A stretch of DNA of 35,056 bases from Pseudomonadota bacterium (GCA_021792975.1 JAJYTR010000014.1:1-35056), one strand, 5' to 3'. Counted from the first letter of the stretch, positions 11,890 to 21,378 are shown. Notes: generated by a model from the letters alone, not told the origin. Made by a program: numbers and translations.

Positions 11890-13038
11890 ATGCGCAGATC
11901 CATCCGCGCCTCCTCCGGCCTGCTGCCCCTGGTCCTGCTGCTGTGCGCCGGCTGTGCCACGCAGCCGGCGGCAGTGCCCGCCGCGGCAAGCGCGCCGTCG
12001 CCGGCGGCGGCGCCGGCCGGCACCGGCAGTACCGTGCCGGCACCCGCGACGACGGTGGCCGCGCCCACGCCGGCGCGGTCACGCGCGGCGTTCGTCGATC
12101 GCCTGCTGCGCGAGCATCCGCAGCTAGACCGCGCCCACATCGAACGACTGCTCGACCAGGCGCGGGTGCAGCCCGCCATCCTGGCGGCCATCGCACGGCC
12201 GGCCGAGGCGCGATCGTGGCAGGACTACCGCCCCATCTTCTTGCGTCCGACGCGCATCGCCGCCGGCGCGGCCTTCTACCGCGCGCACCGTGCGCTCCTC
12301 GAGCGCATCGCCGCACGCTACGGCGTGCCGCCGCAGATCCTGGTGGCCATCCTGGGAGTGGAGACCGACTACGGCCGCAATACCGGCGGCTATCGCGTGC
12401 TCGATGCGCTGTACACACTGGCATTCCACTACCCGCCGCGCGCGGCGTTTTTCCAGAAGGAACTGGGCGTGTTCCTCAGCCTGCCGCGCGAGGCGCTGCC
12501 GGCACCGCGCGCGCGGCTGCGCGGCTCCTATGCCGGCGCCATGGGCTGGTGCCAGTTCATGCCCTCCAGCTTCGCGCTCTACGCCGTCAGTGCCGATGGC
12601 CGGGGACCGGCCGACATCTGGACCGCGCTGCCGGACATCCTGGCCAGCACGGCCAACTACCTGGCCCGGCACGGCTGGCAGCGCGGCGCGCTGATCGCCG
12701 TGCGCGCGCGGGCGGGCGCGGACGCGGCGCTGCCGCCGCTGCAGGGCAGCGTGCCGCTGTACACGCTGGGCCGGCTGGCGGCACGCGGGTTCACCAGCAC
12801 CGCCACCGCGTCCGCGCTGCCGCCGGATACGCCGGCGACACTGCTGCCGGTGCAAGGCGAGGATGGCCCGGAAGTCTGGATCACGCTGGACAATTTCCGC
12901 GTGATCACGCGCTACAACAGCAGTCCGCTGTACGCGCTGGCGGTGACCGAACTGGCTGCGGCAATCGCCGGCGAGGTCGACCGCGCCGGGCCGGAGCCGG
13001 CCGCCACCGCCGCGGCCGCCGCCGCCGGGCGTCCGTGA
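11890..13038 (+). CDS. mltB: Lytic murein transglycosylase B
   Basis: Outer-membrane lipoprotein of 382 residues that cleaves the MurNAc-GlcNAc bond to give anhydro-muropeptides. A lipoprotein signal ends in CAGC with acylated C22; the -3 residue is Cys rather than the usual Leu. A Pro/Ala linker follows to about residue 60. The catalytic acid is E158 in GVETDYGRNTGGYRVLD, matching E162 of Slt35, with SYAGAMGWCQFMPSS downstream. The ATG at 11890 is chosen because it opens the signal peptide; earlier in-frame ATGs add a basic non-signal extension. A -10-like TAGGCT lies at 11807-11812, so there may be an internal promoter in the 146-bp gap after rodA. Its stop overlaps the next gene as GTGA. 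Confidence 0.93.
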   Translation: MRRSIRASSGLLPLVLLLCAGCATQPAAVPAAASAPSPAAAPAGTGSTVPAPATTVAAPTPARSRAAFVDRLLREHPQLDRAHIERLLDQARVQPAILAAIARPAEARSWQDYRPIFLRPTRIAAGAAFYRAHRALLERIAARYGVPPQILVAILGVETDYGRNTGGYRVLDALYTLAFHYPPRAAFFQKELGVFLSLPREALPAPRARLRGSYAGAMGWCQFMPSSFALYAVSADGRGPADIWTALPDILASTANYLARHGWQRGALIAVRARAGADAALPPLQGSVPLYTLGRLAARGFTSTATASALPPDTPATLLPVQGEDGPEVWITLDNFRVITRYNSSPLYALAVTELAAAIAGEVDRAGPEPAATAAAAAAGRP

Positions 13039-13715
13039 GTGGCGCGTGCGCCCGGCTGTTGCATCTGGGCCGCGAGCGCCAGCCGCTGCTGCTGATCGAT
13101 GACTTCGCCGACGATCCCCTGGCGATGATCGAGGAAGCCTGCGCACTGCGCTGGGGGCGGCACGGAGCGCACTACCCCGGACCCCGCGCGGCGCTGCCGC
13201 CGGCGCGCGTGCAGGCTTGCCTGCAGGGGCTGGAAGAGCCGATTGCGTCGGTGTTCGGCATCGCGCGCGGCCGCGTGCTGGAGGCGTGGTATTCGCTGGT
13301 GACCACGCCGCCCTCCGCGCTGGCGCCCATCCAGCGGCTGCCGCACGTGGACGGGCTGGAGCCGCAGCGGCTGGCGCTGCTGCATTACCTGGACCGCGGG
13401 CAGACCGGCGGCACTGCTTTCTACCGCCAGCGCGCCACCGGCTTCGAGAGCCTCGATGCCGGGCGCTATCCGCGCTACACGGCCGCGCTGCAGGACGGTG
13501 TCGCCCGCCACGGCCTGCCGCCGGCGGCCTACATCGCCGGCGACACCGTGCTGTTCGAGCAGGTGGCGCGCATCGAGGCGCGTTTCAACCGCGCCATCCT
13601 CTATCGCGGCAACCTGCTGCATTGCGCCGATATTCCCGCCGGGGCGGCCCTCGGCAGCGACCCGCGCAGCGGCCGTCTGACCGCCAACACCTTCCTCGTC
13701 GGGAGCGCCGCGTGA
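13035..13715 (+). CDS. DUF6445-type protein, predicted 2OG-Fe(II) oxygenase fold
   Basis: Protein of 226 residues starting at GTG. I recognise it as DUF6445-like; no biochemical role is known to me. The sequence shows H104-V-D106, a GGTAFYR strand (125-131), H196 in NLLHCAD, and R214 in SGRLTANTF. Order and spacing fit the HxD...H...R iron and 2-oxoglutarate ligands of the prolyl-hydroxylase-like double-stranded beta-helix. No signal peptide is present, so it is cytoplasmic. The start overlaps the mltB stop as GTGA and its stop overlaps the rlpA start the same way, so it is translationally coupled to wall genes on both sides. A hydroxylase acting on a protein or small molecule is the inference; inactive relatives are possible. 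Confidence 0.8.
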   Translation: MSGACARLLHLGRERQPLLLIDDFADDPLAMIEEACALRWGRHGAHYPGPRAALPPARVQACLQGLEEPIASVFGIARGRVLEAWYSLVTTPPSALAPIQRLPHVDGLEPQRLALLHYLDRGQTGGTAFYRQRATGFESLDAGRYPRYTAALQDGVARHGLPPAAYIAGDTVLFEQVARIEARFNRAILYRGNLLHCADIPAGAALGSDPRSGRLTANTFLVGSAA

Positions 13716-14572
13716 GCCGCCGTGCCGGATGCGCCGCCGCACTGCTGGCCGTGCTGCTGGCCGGCTGCGCGTCGACGCTGCCGCGCGGCGGCCAGCGCTA
13801 TGCGCAGGCGAACGACGGCGCGCCGGCCGGCATGCCGCCGGACGTGGCCGCCATCCCCATGCCGGTGCCGCGGCCCGAGCCGCTGTCGCGCTACGGCAAC
13901 CGCTCCAGTTACGTGGTGGACGGCCGCACCTACCACGTGCTGCGCAGCGCTGCCGGCTACGACCGGCGCGGCATCGCCTCGTGGTACGGCACCAAGTTCC
14001 AGGGCTACCTCACCTCCAGCCTGGAGCCGTACGACATGTACAAGTTCACCGCCGCCAGCAAGGTGCTGCCGATCCCCAGCTATGCGCGCGTGACCGATCT
14101 CGACAACGGCCGCTGCGTGATCGTGCGCGTCAACGACCGCGGCCCGTTCGTCGCCGGCCGCATCATCGACCTGTCCTACGTGGCGGCGCTGCGGCTGGGC
14201 ATCGTCCGCAACGGCACTGGCCTGGTGCGCGTGCAAGGCATTGACGCCGGCAATCCGGCCGACGTCCGCGCGCTCGCATGCCCTGCCGCGGGTGGCCCGC
14301 AGGCGGCACCAGCGCTCGGCGGTCATCCGCGCATCTACCTGCAGGTGGGCGCCTTCCTCGAGCGAGCCAACGCTGAACGCGTGCTGGCGAGATTGCGCGA
14401 TGCCGGTCTGGACAATGCGACCATTGGCGCCACCGACGTGCGCGGCCAGCGTTTCTGGCGCGTGCGGCTGGGCCCGCTGCCGGACGCCGCCGCCGCCGAT
14501 GCGCTGATCCCGCGCGTCGAGGCGCTGGGCCTGCCGCGGCCGCAGGTCGACATCGAACTCGATGGCCCGTAA
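13712..14572 (+). CDS. rlpA: RlpA-family septal/peptidoglycan protein with altered active site
   Basis: Lipoprotein of 286 residues (GTG start, lipobox LAGC with C19). The double-psi beta-barrel domain (about 75-175) includes GIASWYGTKFQG and VRVNDRGPF; a SPOR domain (about 205-283) binds denuded glycans. In P. aeruginosa RlpA the catalytic set is E120, H131, D157. Here E105 and D142 align with the same 11 and 26 spacing, but the His position is S116 (TAASKVLP instead of the usual TAAHKTLP). The adjacent TANGE motif is TSSLE. Lytic transglycosylase activity may therefore be lost or changed. The GTG overlaps the DUF6445 stop. The gene is followed by dacA after 39 bp. Confidence 0.93.
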   Translation: MSRRAGCAAALLAVLLAGCASTLPRGGQRYAQANDGAPAGMPPDVAAIPMPVPRPEPLSRYGNRSSYVVDGRTYHVLRSAAGYDRRGIASWYGTKFQGYLTSSLEPYDMYKFTAASKVLPIPSYARVTDLDNGRCVIVRVNDRGPFVAGRIIDLSYVAALRLGIVRNGTGLVRVQGIDAGNPADVRALACPAAGGPQAAPALGGHPRIYLQVGAFLERANAERVLARLRDAGLDNATIGATDVRGQRFWRVRLGPLPDAAAADALIPRVEALGLPRPQVDIELDGP

Positions 14573-14611
14573 CCCGCTATCTCCCCACTCTCCCATCCGA
14601 CACGTCCATCC

Positions 14612-15880
14612 ATGAAGTCGCAGACGCTTCTCCGCATCGCCGCCGTTGCGCTGGTCACCGCCGCCGCGGCACAGGCACAGACCGTACCCGGACCGGTCGT
14701 GTCCATGCCGCCCCGGCCCACCGCGGCCATGCCGCAGTTGCCCATTCCGCCGCCGCCGGCCATCCAGTCGCCGTCCTACGTGCTGATGGACTACCAGACC
14801 GGCCAGCTGATCGCGCACCGGGGCATGCACCTGCGCATGGCGCCGGCATCGCTGACCAAGCTGATGACGGCCTACGTGGTGGACGCCGCGCTGGCTGCGG
14901 GCAAGGTGCACTGGAACGGCAAGGTCTACATCAGCGATCACGCCTGGCGCAAGGGCGGTGCCGGCACCGACGGCTCCACCAGTTTCCTCAAGCTGCACGC
15001 CTACTACCCGCTGTCCGAGGTGTACAAGGGCATGATCGTGCAGTCCGGCAACGACGCCGCCATCGCCCTGGCCGAGCACGTGGCCGGCACCGAGGGCGCG
15101 TTCGTGCAGTTGATGAACGCCTACGCGCAGCGGCTGGGCATGAAGGACACGCACTACTCCAACGCGAGCGGCTATCCCAAGCCCGACCTGTACACCACCG
15201 CCTATGACCTGGCTCTGCTGGCGCGCGCGCTGATCCACGATTTTCCGCAGTACTACGGCGTGTACAAGATTCCCTCCTACACCATCGATGGCATCAAACA
15301 GGCCAATCGCAACCTGCTGCTGTACCGCGATCCATCGGTGGACGGCCTGAAAACCGGCAGCACCGCCGAAGCGGGCTTCTGCCTGGTGGCTTCGGCCGAA
15401 CGCGACGGCCAGCGCCTGATCGCGGTGGTGATGAAGACCGCCAGCCTCCGCGATGCCGCCGACCAGGACGAGGCGCTGCTGAACTACGGCTTCCGCTTCT
15501 TCGCCACGCACACGCTTTACCAGGCCGGTCGTACGCTGGCCGCCCCCAGGCTGTGGAAGGGCGTCCGCGACACGCTGGCGCTGGGCGTGGCCCACCCGGT
15601 ACGGGTCACCATCCCGCGCGGCCGCTACCGGGAGCTCAAGGCCAGCATGGAGATTCCGGCGACCCTGATCGCGCCCATCGCGCGCGGCCAGCGCATCGGC
15701 ACGCTCAGCGTCAGCCTGGACGGCAAGCTGCTCGTGCAGGTGCCGCTGGTGTCGCTGCAGGCCGTGCCGGAGGCGGGGTGGTTCGGCCGCCTGTGGGATT
15801 CGATGCGCCTGTGGTGGTCCAGCGGCAAGAGCGGCAACGCGGCGCCGCTGGCCGCGCCGGCGGCGGAGAAGGGCGGCTGA
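14612..15880 (+). CDS. dacA: D-alanyl-D-alanine carboxypeptidase (PBP5/6 type)
   Basis: Periplasmic, membrane-tethered carboxypeptidase of 422 residues that trims the terminal D-Ala of peptidoglycan stems. A signal peptide (1 to about 22, ending AQA) and a Pro-rich linker precede the S11 peptidase domain: S80-L-T-K83, S145-G-N147 and K247-T-G249. A PBP5 C-terminal domain follows. The final WFGRLWDSMRLWW is the amphipathic anchor typical of PBP5/6. The leader before the ATG is pyrimidine-rich without an obvious Shine-Dalgarno sequence. The next gene starts 2 bp after the stop. Confidence 0.96.
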   Translation: MKSQTLLRIAAVALVTAAAAQAQTVPGPVVSMPPRPTAAMPQLPIPPPPAIQSPSYVLMDYQTGQLIAHRGMHLRMAPASLTKLMTAYVVDAALAAGKVHWNGKVYISDHAWRKGGAGTDGSTSFLKLHAYYPLSEVYKGMIVQSGNDAAIALAEHVAGTEGAFVQLMNAYAQRLGMKDTHYSNASGYPKPDLYTTAYDLALLARALIHDFPQYYGVYKIPSYTIDGIKQANRNLLLYRDPSVDGLKTGSTAEAGFCLVASAERDGQRLIAVVMKTASLRDAADQDEALLNYGFRFFATHTLYQAGRTLAAPRLWKGVRDTLALGVAHPVRVTIPRGRYRELKASMEIPATLIAPIARGQRIGTLSVSLDGKLLVQVPLVSLQAVPEAGWFGRLWDSMRLWWSSGKSGNAAPLAAPAAEKGG

Positions 15881-15882
15881 AC

Positions 15883-16161
15883 ATGGCGTCCGTCGGCGCG
15901 CCGCAGCAGGGTTTCCGGTTTCCAGGCGAGTTCGAGATCGCCGCCATGGGCCGCGCCGGAGCCGACCTGGAGACGCGCGTGCCCGCGCTGCTGCTGCGCG
16001 AAGCGGGGCTCGAGGTGATTGCCGATTCGCTGAGCGTGCGCCTCTCGCGCGGCGGGCAGTACGTGGCCGTGCGCGTGCGGTTCGTGGCGACCGTCCGTGC
16101 CGATTACGAACGCGCGCACGCGGTTTTGCGCGCCGACCCGGATGTCCGCTATACCCTGTGA
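15883..16161 (+). CDS. DUF493 (YbeD-like) protein
   Basis: Small protein of 92 residues with the DUF493/YbeD pattern: [15 protein letters not shown] at the start, a beta-alpha-beta core and [13 protein letters not shown], ending in DPDVRYTL. YbeD resembles ACT-like regulatory domains; its role is unknown. In E. coli it lies between dacA and lipB, exactly the arrangement seen here. The ATG at 15883 lies 2 bp beyond the dacA stop. Confidence 0.92.
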   Translation: MASVGAPQQGFRFPGEFEIAAMGRAGADLETRVPALLLREAGLEVIADSLSVRLSRGGQYVAVRVRFVATVRADYERAHAVLRADPDVRYTL

Positions 16162-16240
16162 TCACGCATTCTTCGCGCGCCGGCGGCGTGCAGCGGATAC
16201 ACTTGTCGGCTGGCCGTGCGCCGGCACGGTCCAGCAGCCC

Positions 16241-16921
16241 ATGAGCGAACCCAGCCTTCTCGTCCGCCGTCTCGGACGCCAGCCCTACCGGCCGGTGTGG
16301 TCGGCCATGCGCGCCTTCACCGACGCGCGCGACGCCGACACCCCCGACGAGCTGTGGATGCTGCAGCACGATCCGGTATTCACGCTGGGGCAGGCCGGAC
16401 GCATGGAACACGTGCTGGCGCCGGGCGGGATTCCGGTGATCGCGGTCGAGCGGGGCGGTCAGGTGACCTACCACGGCCCCGGGCAGATCGTCGGCTATCC
16501 GCTGCTGGACCTGCGGCGCCTCGGCCTCGGCATCCGCGAACTGGTCGTCCGCATCGAGCAGGCCATGATCGACACCCTGGCCGAGTGGAACATCGAAGGC
16601 CGGCGCCGCGAGGGCGCGCCGGGCGTGTACGTGGCCGGCGCCAAGATCGGCGCGCTGGGCCTGCGTGTGCGCCGGGGCTGCACGTTCCATGGCCTGGCGT
16701 TCAACGTGGCCATGGATCTGCAACCCTTCCACCGCATCAATCCCTGCGGCTATGCCGGACTGGCGGTGACCCAGGTCAGCGACCTCGGCGGCCCGGGGTC
16801 CATCGAGGCGGTCGAAGACGTGTTGACCGTGCAACTGGCCCGGCAGTTCGGCTTGCGCATCGTGCCGGCCTCCCCCATCCTGCCGCAGCCGGCAGACGCG
16901 CCGGAAAGCCTGCCGTCATGA
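16241..16921 (+). CDS. lipB: Lipoyl(octanoyl) transferase LipB
   Basis: Transfers octanoate from octanoyl-ACP to lipoyl domains. It is 226 residues long. The signature [21 protein letters not shown] region spans about 72-91. The catalytic dyad is K135 (GAKIG) and C169 (NPCGY), the same numbers as in E. coli LipB. It starts 79 bp after DUF493; a -10-like TACACT (16198-16203) in that gap could drive a lipB-lipA transcript, although no clear -35 accompanies it. The stop overlaps the lipA start by ATGA. Confidence 0.97.
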   Translation: MSEPSLLVRRLGRQPYRPVWSAMRAFTDARDADTPDELWMLQHDPVFTLGQAGRMEHVLAPGGIPVIAVERGGQVTYHGPGQIVGYPLLDLRRLGLGIRELVVRIEQAMIDTLAEWNIEGRRREGAPGVYVAGAKIGALGLRVRRGCTFHGLAFNVAMDLQPFHRINPCGYAGLAVTQVSDLGGPGSIEAVEDVLTVQLARQFGLRIVPASPILPQPADAPESLPS

Positions 16922-17907
16922 GCGAAAAAACCATCCCCGTCCACGTGGACACCGGCCTGGCGCCGGGCCAGGCGCAGGTCGGTGCCGACAAGATCGCCGC
17001 CAGCCGTGCCGCCTTCGCGTCCGCCGGGATCCTGCGCAAGCCGGACTGGATCCGCGTGCGCCTGCCGCAGGGCAACGCCGTGCAGCGGCTGAAGGCCCGC
17101 CTGCGCGAGAGCGCGCTGGTGACGGTGTGCGAGGAGGCGTCCTGCCCCAATATCCACGAGTGCTTCCACAAGGGCACCGCCACCTTCATGATCCTCGGCG
17201 AGGTGTGCACGCGGCGCTGCTCGTTCTGCGACGTCGCCCACGGCCGTCCCAAGCCGCCCGATCCGCTGGAGCCGGCGCGGCTGGCCGCCACCATCCGTGA
17301 CATGGGCCTGCGCTACGTGGTGATCACCTCGGTGGACCGCGACGACCTGCCCGACGGCGGCGCCGCGCATTTCGCCGCATGCGTCCACGCCGCCCGCGCC
17401 GCCAGCCCGGCGCTGCGGATCGAGATCCTCACCCCCGATTTCCGCGGCAAGGGCCGCATGGAGAAGGCGCTGGCGGCATTGGCCGGTGCGCCGCCGGACG
17501 TGTTCAACCACAACCTGGAAACCGTGCCTGCCCTGTACCGCGAGGTGCGCCCGGGCGCCGACTACCAGTGGTCGCTGCATCTGCTGCGGGCGTTCAAGGC
17601 GCAGCACCCCCGGATTCCCACCAAGAGCGGCATCATGCTGGGCCTGGGCGAAACGTCGGGGCAGGTGCTGGACACCTTGCACGATCTGCGCGCGCAGGGG
17701 GTGGACATGGTGACCATCGGCCAGTACCTGCAGCCTTCACCGCACCATCATCCGGTGTTGCGCTACTGGACTCCGCAGGAGTTCGATGACCTGCGTGCGG
17801 CCGGCATGGCGCTGGGTTTCCGCCATGTCGCCAGCGGTCCGCTGGTGCGTTCGTCCTACCACGCCGACGTGCAGGCCCATGCCGCCGGCTATCACGAGGC
17901 TTCCTGA
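16918..17907 (+). CDS. lipA: Lipoyl synthase LipA
   Basis: Radical SAM enzyme of 329 residues that inserts two sulfurs into octanoyl groups made by LipB. The auxiliary cluster cysteines C71, C76 and C82 (C-x4-C-x5-C) and the radical SAM cysteines C97, C101 and C104 (CxxxCxxC) are all present, as is the C-terminal RSSYHADVQ with the Ser that ligates the auxiliary cluster. The ATG overlaps the lipB stop, and the open frame upstream of it is a shadow of lipB. Confidence 0.98.
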   Translation: MSEKTIPVHVDTGLAPGQAQVGADKIAASRAAFASAGILRKPDWIRVRLPQGNAVQRLKARLRESALVTVCEEASCPNIHECFHKGTATFMILGEVCTRRCSFCDVAHGRPKPPDPLEPARLAATIRDMGLRYVVITSVDRDDLPDGGAAHFAACVHAARAASPALRIEILTPDFRGKGRMEKALAALAGAPPDVFNHNLETVPALYREVRPGADYQWSLHLLRAFKAQHPRIPTKSGIMLGLGETSGQVLDTLHDLRAQGVDMVTIGQYLQPSPHHHPVLRYWTPQEFDDLRAAGMALGFRHVASGPLVRSSYHADVQAHAAGYHEAS

Positions 17908-17910
17908 GCC

Positions 17911-20229
17911 ATGCCGCTGATCCGGCGTCTGCGGCCCGCCCTGCTGGGGCTGGGCATCGCCTTCACCGCGACGCTGCCGCTGCCGGCCGCGCCCGCACTT
18001 CCGGCCGCGCCGCGGACGGTCGCGCCCGCTGCCGGCGCCTGCACCCTGCCGGCGCGCGTGCGTCAGGGCGAGATCGCCAAGCGCCCGCTGACGCCGACCG
18101 CCATGCAGAGCGAAGTCACGCAGCTGACCGCGCGGTTGCTGACGCGCTACTCCTACGAAGCGCTGCCGCTGGATGCCGGCATGGCGCAGCGCGTGTTCAA
18201 GGGCTACATCGACGCGCTCGATCCGGACAAGCTGTTCTTCACCGCGCGTGATCTGACCGCGTTCCAGCCCATCGAGCGGCACCTGGATGCAGGGATCTGG
18301 AGCGGCGATCTGGCCGGACCGTTCCACATCTTCGATGTCTACGAGCACAGCGTGGCCGCGCGGGTGGCGTATGCGCTGGCGCTGATCCGCAAGGGCGGGT
18401 TTGACTTCAACACCCACGCCAGTTACGAGGTGGACCGCGAGCACGCGCCGTGGGCAGCCGACGGCGCGGCGCTGGACACGCTTTGGCGCGAGCGCGTGAT
18501 GAACGACTGGCTGCGGCTGAAGCTGGCCGGCAAGAACGACGCCGACATCCGCAGCGTGCTGGAAAAGCGCTACCGGAACTATCTGGACCGTGTGCGCGAG
18601 CTGGACAGCGAGGACGTGTTCTCCACTTTCCTCAACGCCTATGCGCTGGCGAACGATCCGCACACCAATTACTTCGGGCCACGCGCCAGCGAGAATTTCG
18701 ACATCTCGATGAACCTCTCGCTGGAGGGCATCGGCGCGGTGCTGGAGCGCCGCGATGACTACACCACCATCCGCGAGATCGTTCCGGGAGGCCCGGCCTC
18801 GCACTCGCGCCTGCGCGTGGGCGACCGCATCGTCGGCGTTGCCCAGGGCACCGCCTGTCCGATGACCGACGTGGTCGGCTGGCGGCTGGACGACGTGGTG
18901 GCGCTGATCCGCGGCAAGAAGGACACCGTGGTGCGGCTGGAGATCATCCCCGGCGATGCCGGCCCCGATGCCAAGCACGAAGTCATCACCCTGGTGCGCA
19001 AGAAGGTCACCATCGAGGAACAGGCGGCCAGGAAGTCCATCCTCACCGTGCACGACCGCGGGCAGACCTACCGCATCGGCGTAATCGCGCTGCCCGCGTT
19101 CTACGAGGACTTCGCCGCGCGCCGCCGCGGCGATCCCAACTACCGCAGCGCCACGCGCGATGTCGCCAGGCTGCTGGCCGAGCTGAAGAAAGACCGGGTC
19201 GACGGCGTCATCATGGATCTGCGCAACAACGGCGGCGGCTCGCTGACCGAGGCCACCGAGCTGTCCGGCCTGTTCATCGGCAAGGGGCCGATCGTGCAGG
19301 TGCGCGACAGCAACGGCCAGGTCGAGGAGCAGGACAGCGACGAAACGCGGGTATGGAACGGTCCGCTGGCGGTGCTGGTCAACCGCGCTTCGGCCTCGGC
19401 CTCGGAGATCTTCGCCGCCGCCATGCAGGACTACGGCCGCGCGCTGATCATCGGCTCCAACACCTACGGCAAGGGCACGGTGCAGAACCTGGTCAGCCTG
19501 GACCGCATGGCCGGCCAGCCCAGCGCCAAGCTGGGCGACCTGCACATGACCATCGCCGAGTTCTTCCGCGTCGACGGCGGCTCCACCCAGCTCAGGGGCG
19601 TGACCCCGGACATCGTGTTCCCCGAGACCATCAACCCCAGGGACTTCGGCGAATCGTCCAACCCCTACGCGCTGTCCTGGAGCCGGATCAAGCCGGCCGA
19701 CTACAAGCCGGTGGCTGATCTCAAGCCGCTGATTCCGACGCTGCTGCGCGAGCACGAGGCGCGCGTGGCGCACTCGCCCGCCTGGCAGCTGCTGCTGGAG
19801 GAGATTGCCGCCATCCGCAAGCTGCAGGCGCAGACCACCATCTCGCTGAACTACGCCGTGCGCGAGCGCGAGCGCAAGGAGCAGGACGTGCAGCAGGATA
19901 CCTTCCGCGCCCGCGAGAAGGCCATTGAGGCGGCCCGGCACGGGCCTGCGGGCGCCACCAGTACGGCTGCGGCGACGACGGTCGCGGTGCCGCCGCAGGC
20001 CGGCAACGACGACGGCCTGCAGCCCGGCGAGCGTCCGCTGCGCAGCGATCTGGCGCGCGAGAGGCAGCGCGAGCGGCGTCCCGACACCATGCTGATCGAA
20101 GCCGCGCACATCCTGGGCGACGAGATCGGCCTGCTGCAGCGAGATCCGAAGCTGGCGGCGACCGCGCTGCCGCCCGGCTTCGCGCTGCCGCCGCTGGCCA
20201 TGCCGGCGCGGGCCACCGCCGCCCGCTGA
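17911..20229 (+). CDS. prc: Periplasmic tail-specific protease Prc
   Basis: S41 carboxy-terminal processing protease of 772 residues, longer than E. coli Prc (about 680). A signal peptide (1 to about 35) is followed by an N-terminal helical domain (about 65-265), a PDZ domain (about 268-350, GIGAVLERRDDYTTIREIVPG start), the S41 core (about 370-560) and a long charged C-terminal domain. The dyad is S496 (SASASE) and K521 (YGKGTVQ); their 25-residue spacing equals that of E. coli S430/K455. Prc trims FtsI and degrades the endopeptidase MepS in E. coli, so its place 3 bp behind the wall genes and lipA is consistent with envelope turnover. Ala/Pro-rich inserts after about 670 account for the extra length. 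Confidence 0.95.
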   Translation: MPLIRRLRPALLGLGIAFTATLPLPAAPALPAAPRTVAPAAGACTLPARVRQGEIAKRPLTPTAMQSEVTQLTARLLTRYSYEALPLDAGMAQRVFKGYIDALDPDKLFFTARDLTAFQPIERHLDAGIWSGDLAGPFHIFDVYEHSVAARVAYALALIRKGGFDFNTHASYEVDREHAPWAADGAALDTLWRERVMNDWLRLKLAGKNDADIRSVLEKRYRNYLDRVRELDSEDVFSTFLNAYALANDPHTNYFGPRASENFDISMNLSLEGIGAVLERRDDYTTIREIVPGGPASHSRLRVGDRIVGVAQGTACPMTDVVGWRLDDVVALIRGKKDTVVRLEIIPGDAGPDAKHEVITLVRKKVTIEEQAARKSILTVHDRGQTYRIGVIALPAFYEDFAARRRGDPNYRSATRDVARLLAELKKDRVDGVIMDLRNNGGGSLTEATELSGLFIGKGPIVQVRDSNGQVEEQDSDETRVWNGPLAVLVNRASASASEIFAAAMQDYGRALIIGSNTYGKGTVQNLVSLDRMAGQPSAKLGDLHMTIAEFFRVDGGSTQLRGVTPDIVFPETINPRDFGESSNPYALSWSRIKPADYKPVADLKPLIPTLLREHEARVAHSPAWQLLLEEIAAIRKLQAQTTISLNYAVRERERKEQDVQQDTFRAREKAIEAARHGPAGATSTAAATTVAVPPQAGNDDGLQPGERPLRSDLARERQRERRPDTMLIEAAHILGDEIGLLQRDPKLAATALPPGFALPPLAMPARATAAR

Positions 20230-20248
20230 GCGGGGGACCGCGGGACGG

Positions 20249-20917
20249 TCAGGGCGGTGGTTCGGGCATCCGTTCGCCGCCCACCAGTACGAGGTCGGCG
20301 GGGCGTCGCGCGAACAGGCCCACGGTGACGACGCCCGGAATCTGGTCGATGGCCCGTTCCAGGCCCACCGGATCGCCGATGCGCAGGTTGTGCACATCGA
20401 GGATCCAGTTGCCGTTGTCGGTGACGACGCCGTCACGCCAGACCGGCTGGCCGCCCAGTTCGACCAGCTTGCGCGCCACCAGGCTGCGCGCCATCGGGAT
20501 CACCTCGACCGGCAGCGGGAAGCGGCCCAGCACGTCCACGCGTTTGCTCGGATCGATGATGCACACGAAGCGCCGCGCCGCCTCGGCGATGATCTTTTCG
20601 CGCGTCAGCGCCGCGCCGCCGCCCTTGATCAGGCGACGCCAGGGATCGCATTCGTCGGCGCCGTCCACGTACAGCGGGATCGGTCCGGTGGCGTTGAGAT
20701 CCAGCAGCGGGATGCCGGCCGCGCGCAGCAGCGCGCTGGTCTGCTCCGAGCTGGAGACCGCGCCCTCGAGCCGCGGACGCCGCTGCGCCAGCAGTTCGAT
20801 GAAATAGCGCACCGTCGAGCCGGTGCCCACCCCCAGCACCGTGCCTTCCTCGAGGAAGGCCCAGGCCGCTTCGGCGGCGGCGCGCTTGCCGGCATCGCCA
20901 CGTGCCGAATGGTTCAT
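20249..20917 (-). CDS. rpiA: Ribose-5-phosphate isomerase A
   Basis: Interconverts ribose-5-phosphate and ribulose-5-phosphate in the pentose phosphate pathway. It is 222 residues long, the usual size. Motifs: GVGTGSTV (phosphate loop), [15 protein letters not shown] with the catalytic Asp/Glu region, and [12 protein letters not shown]. The ATG at 20917 overlaps the stop of the EVE gene (ATGA); the longer open frame is the antisense or frame shadow of that gene. Convergent with prc, 19 bp apart; a short CCCGC-tga-GCGGG stem spans the prc stop. Confidence 0.97.
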   Translation of the reverse strand: MNHSARGDAGKRAAAEAAWAFLEEGTVLGVGTGSTVRYFIELLAQRRPRLEGAVSSSEQTSALLRAAGIPLLDLNATGPIPLYVDGADECDPWRRLIKGGGAALTREKIIAEAARRFVCIIDPSKRVDVLGRFPLPVEVIPMARSLVARKLVELGGQPVWRDGVVTDNGNWILDVHNLRIGDPVGLERAIDQIPGVVTVGLFARRPADLVLVGGERMPEPPP

Positions 20918-21378
20918 GCGTGCTCCTGCGCGTGGTCGAGGATGAGCCGCCACTGCGCGGCACTGACCGGCAGTACCGAGAGCCGGTTGCCGCGGCGGGT
21001 GAGGGCGAAGTCGCCGAGGCGCCGGTCGCGCCTGAGCGTCTCCAGCGTGACGGGATGTGCCAGCTTGCGTACGAAGCGCACGTCCACCAGCCACCAGCGC
21101 GGGGCCTCGCGCGGACTGTCCGGGTCGTAGTGCGCACTGCGGCGGTCAAACTGGGTGGGATCCGGACGCGCGGCGCCGGCCACCTCGGCGATGCCGGCGA
21201 CACCGGGCGTTTCGCAGCTGGAGTGGTAGAACAGCACGCCGTCGCCTGTGCGCATCGCATCACGCAGAAAATTGCGCGCCTGGTAATTGCGCACGCCGTC
21301 CCACGGCTCGACGCCCTTGCGTGCCAGGTCGTCGATCGAGAACGCGTCGGGCTCGGACTTCATCAGCCAGTAGTGCAT
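20914..21378 (-). CDS. EVE domain-containing protein
   Basis: Small protein of 154 residues filling a single EVE domain, a PUA-related fold. [18 protein letters not shown], then [35 protein letters not shown] and WWLVDVRF are typical. EVE domains bind modified bases in RNA or DNA; the aromatic cage residues (Trp, Tyr) appear present. The stop overlaps the rpiA start and the start overlaps the end of the cyclo-ligase gene by 16 nt, making a three-gene unit. Confidence 0.94.
   Translation of the reverse strand: MHYWLMKSEPDAFSIDDLARKGVEPWDGVRNYQARNFLRDAMRTGDGVLFYHSSCETPGVAGIAEVAGAARPDPTQFDRRSAHYDPDSPREAPRWWLVDVRFVRKLAHPVTLETLRRDRRLGDFALTRRGNRLSVLPVSAAQWRLILDHAQEHA

Noticed and set aside
13601-16834. 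Minus-strand open frame of 1077 codons across rlpA, dacA and lipB
   Set aside because: It is antisense to well-supported genes with intact motifs, and its composition is that of a codon-position shadow.
20222-20234. Terminator between prc and rpiA
   Set aside because: CCCGC-tga-GCGGG is a short stem over the stop codon without a T-tract; too weak to call.
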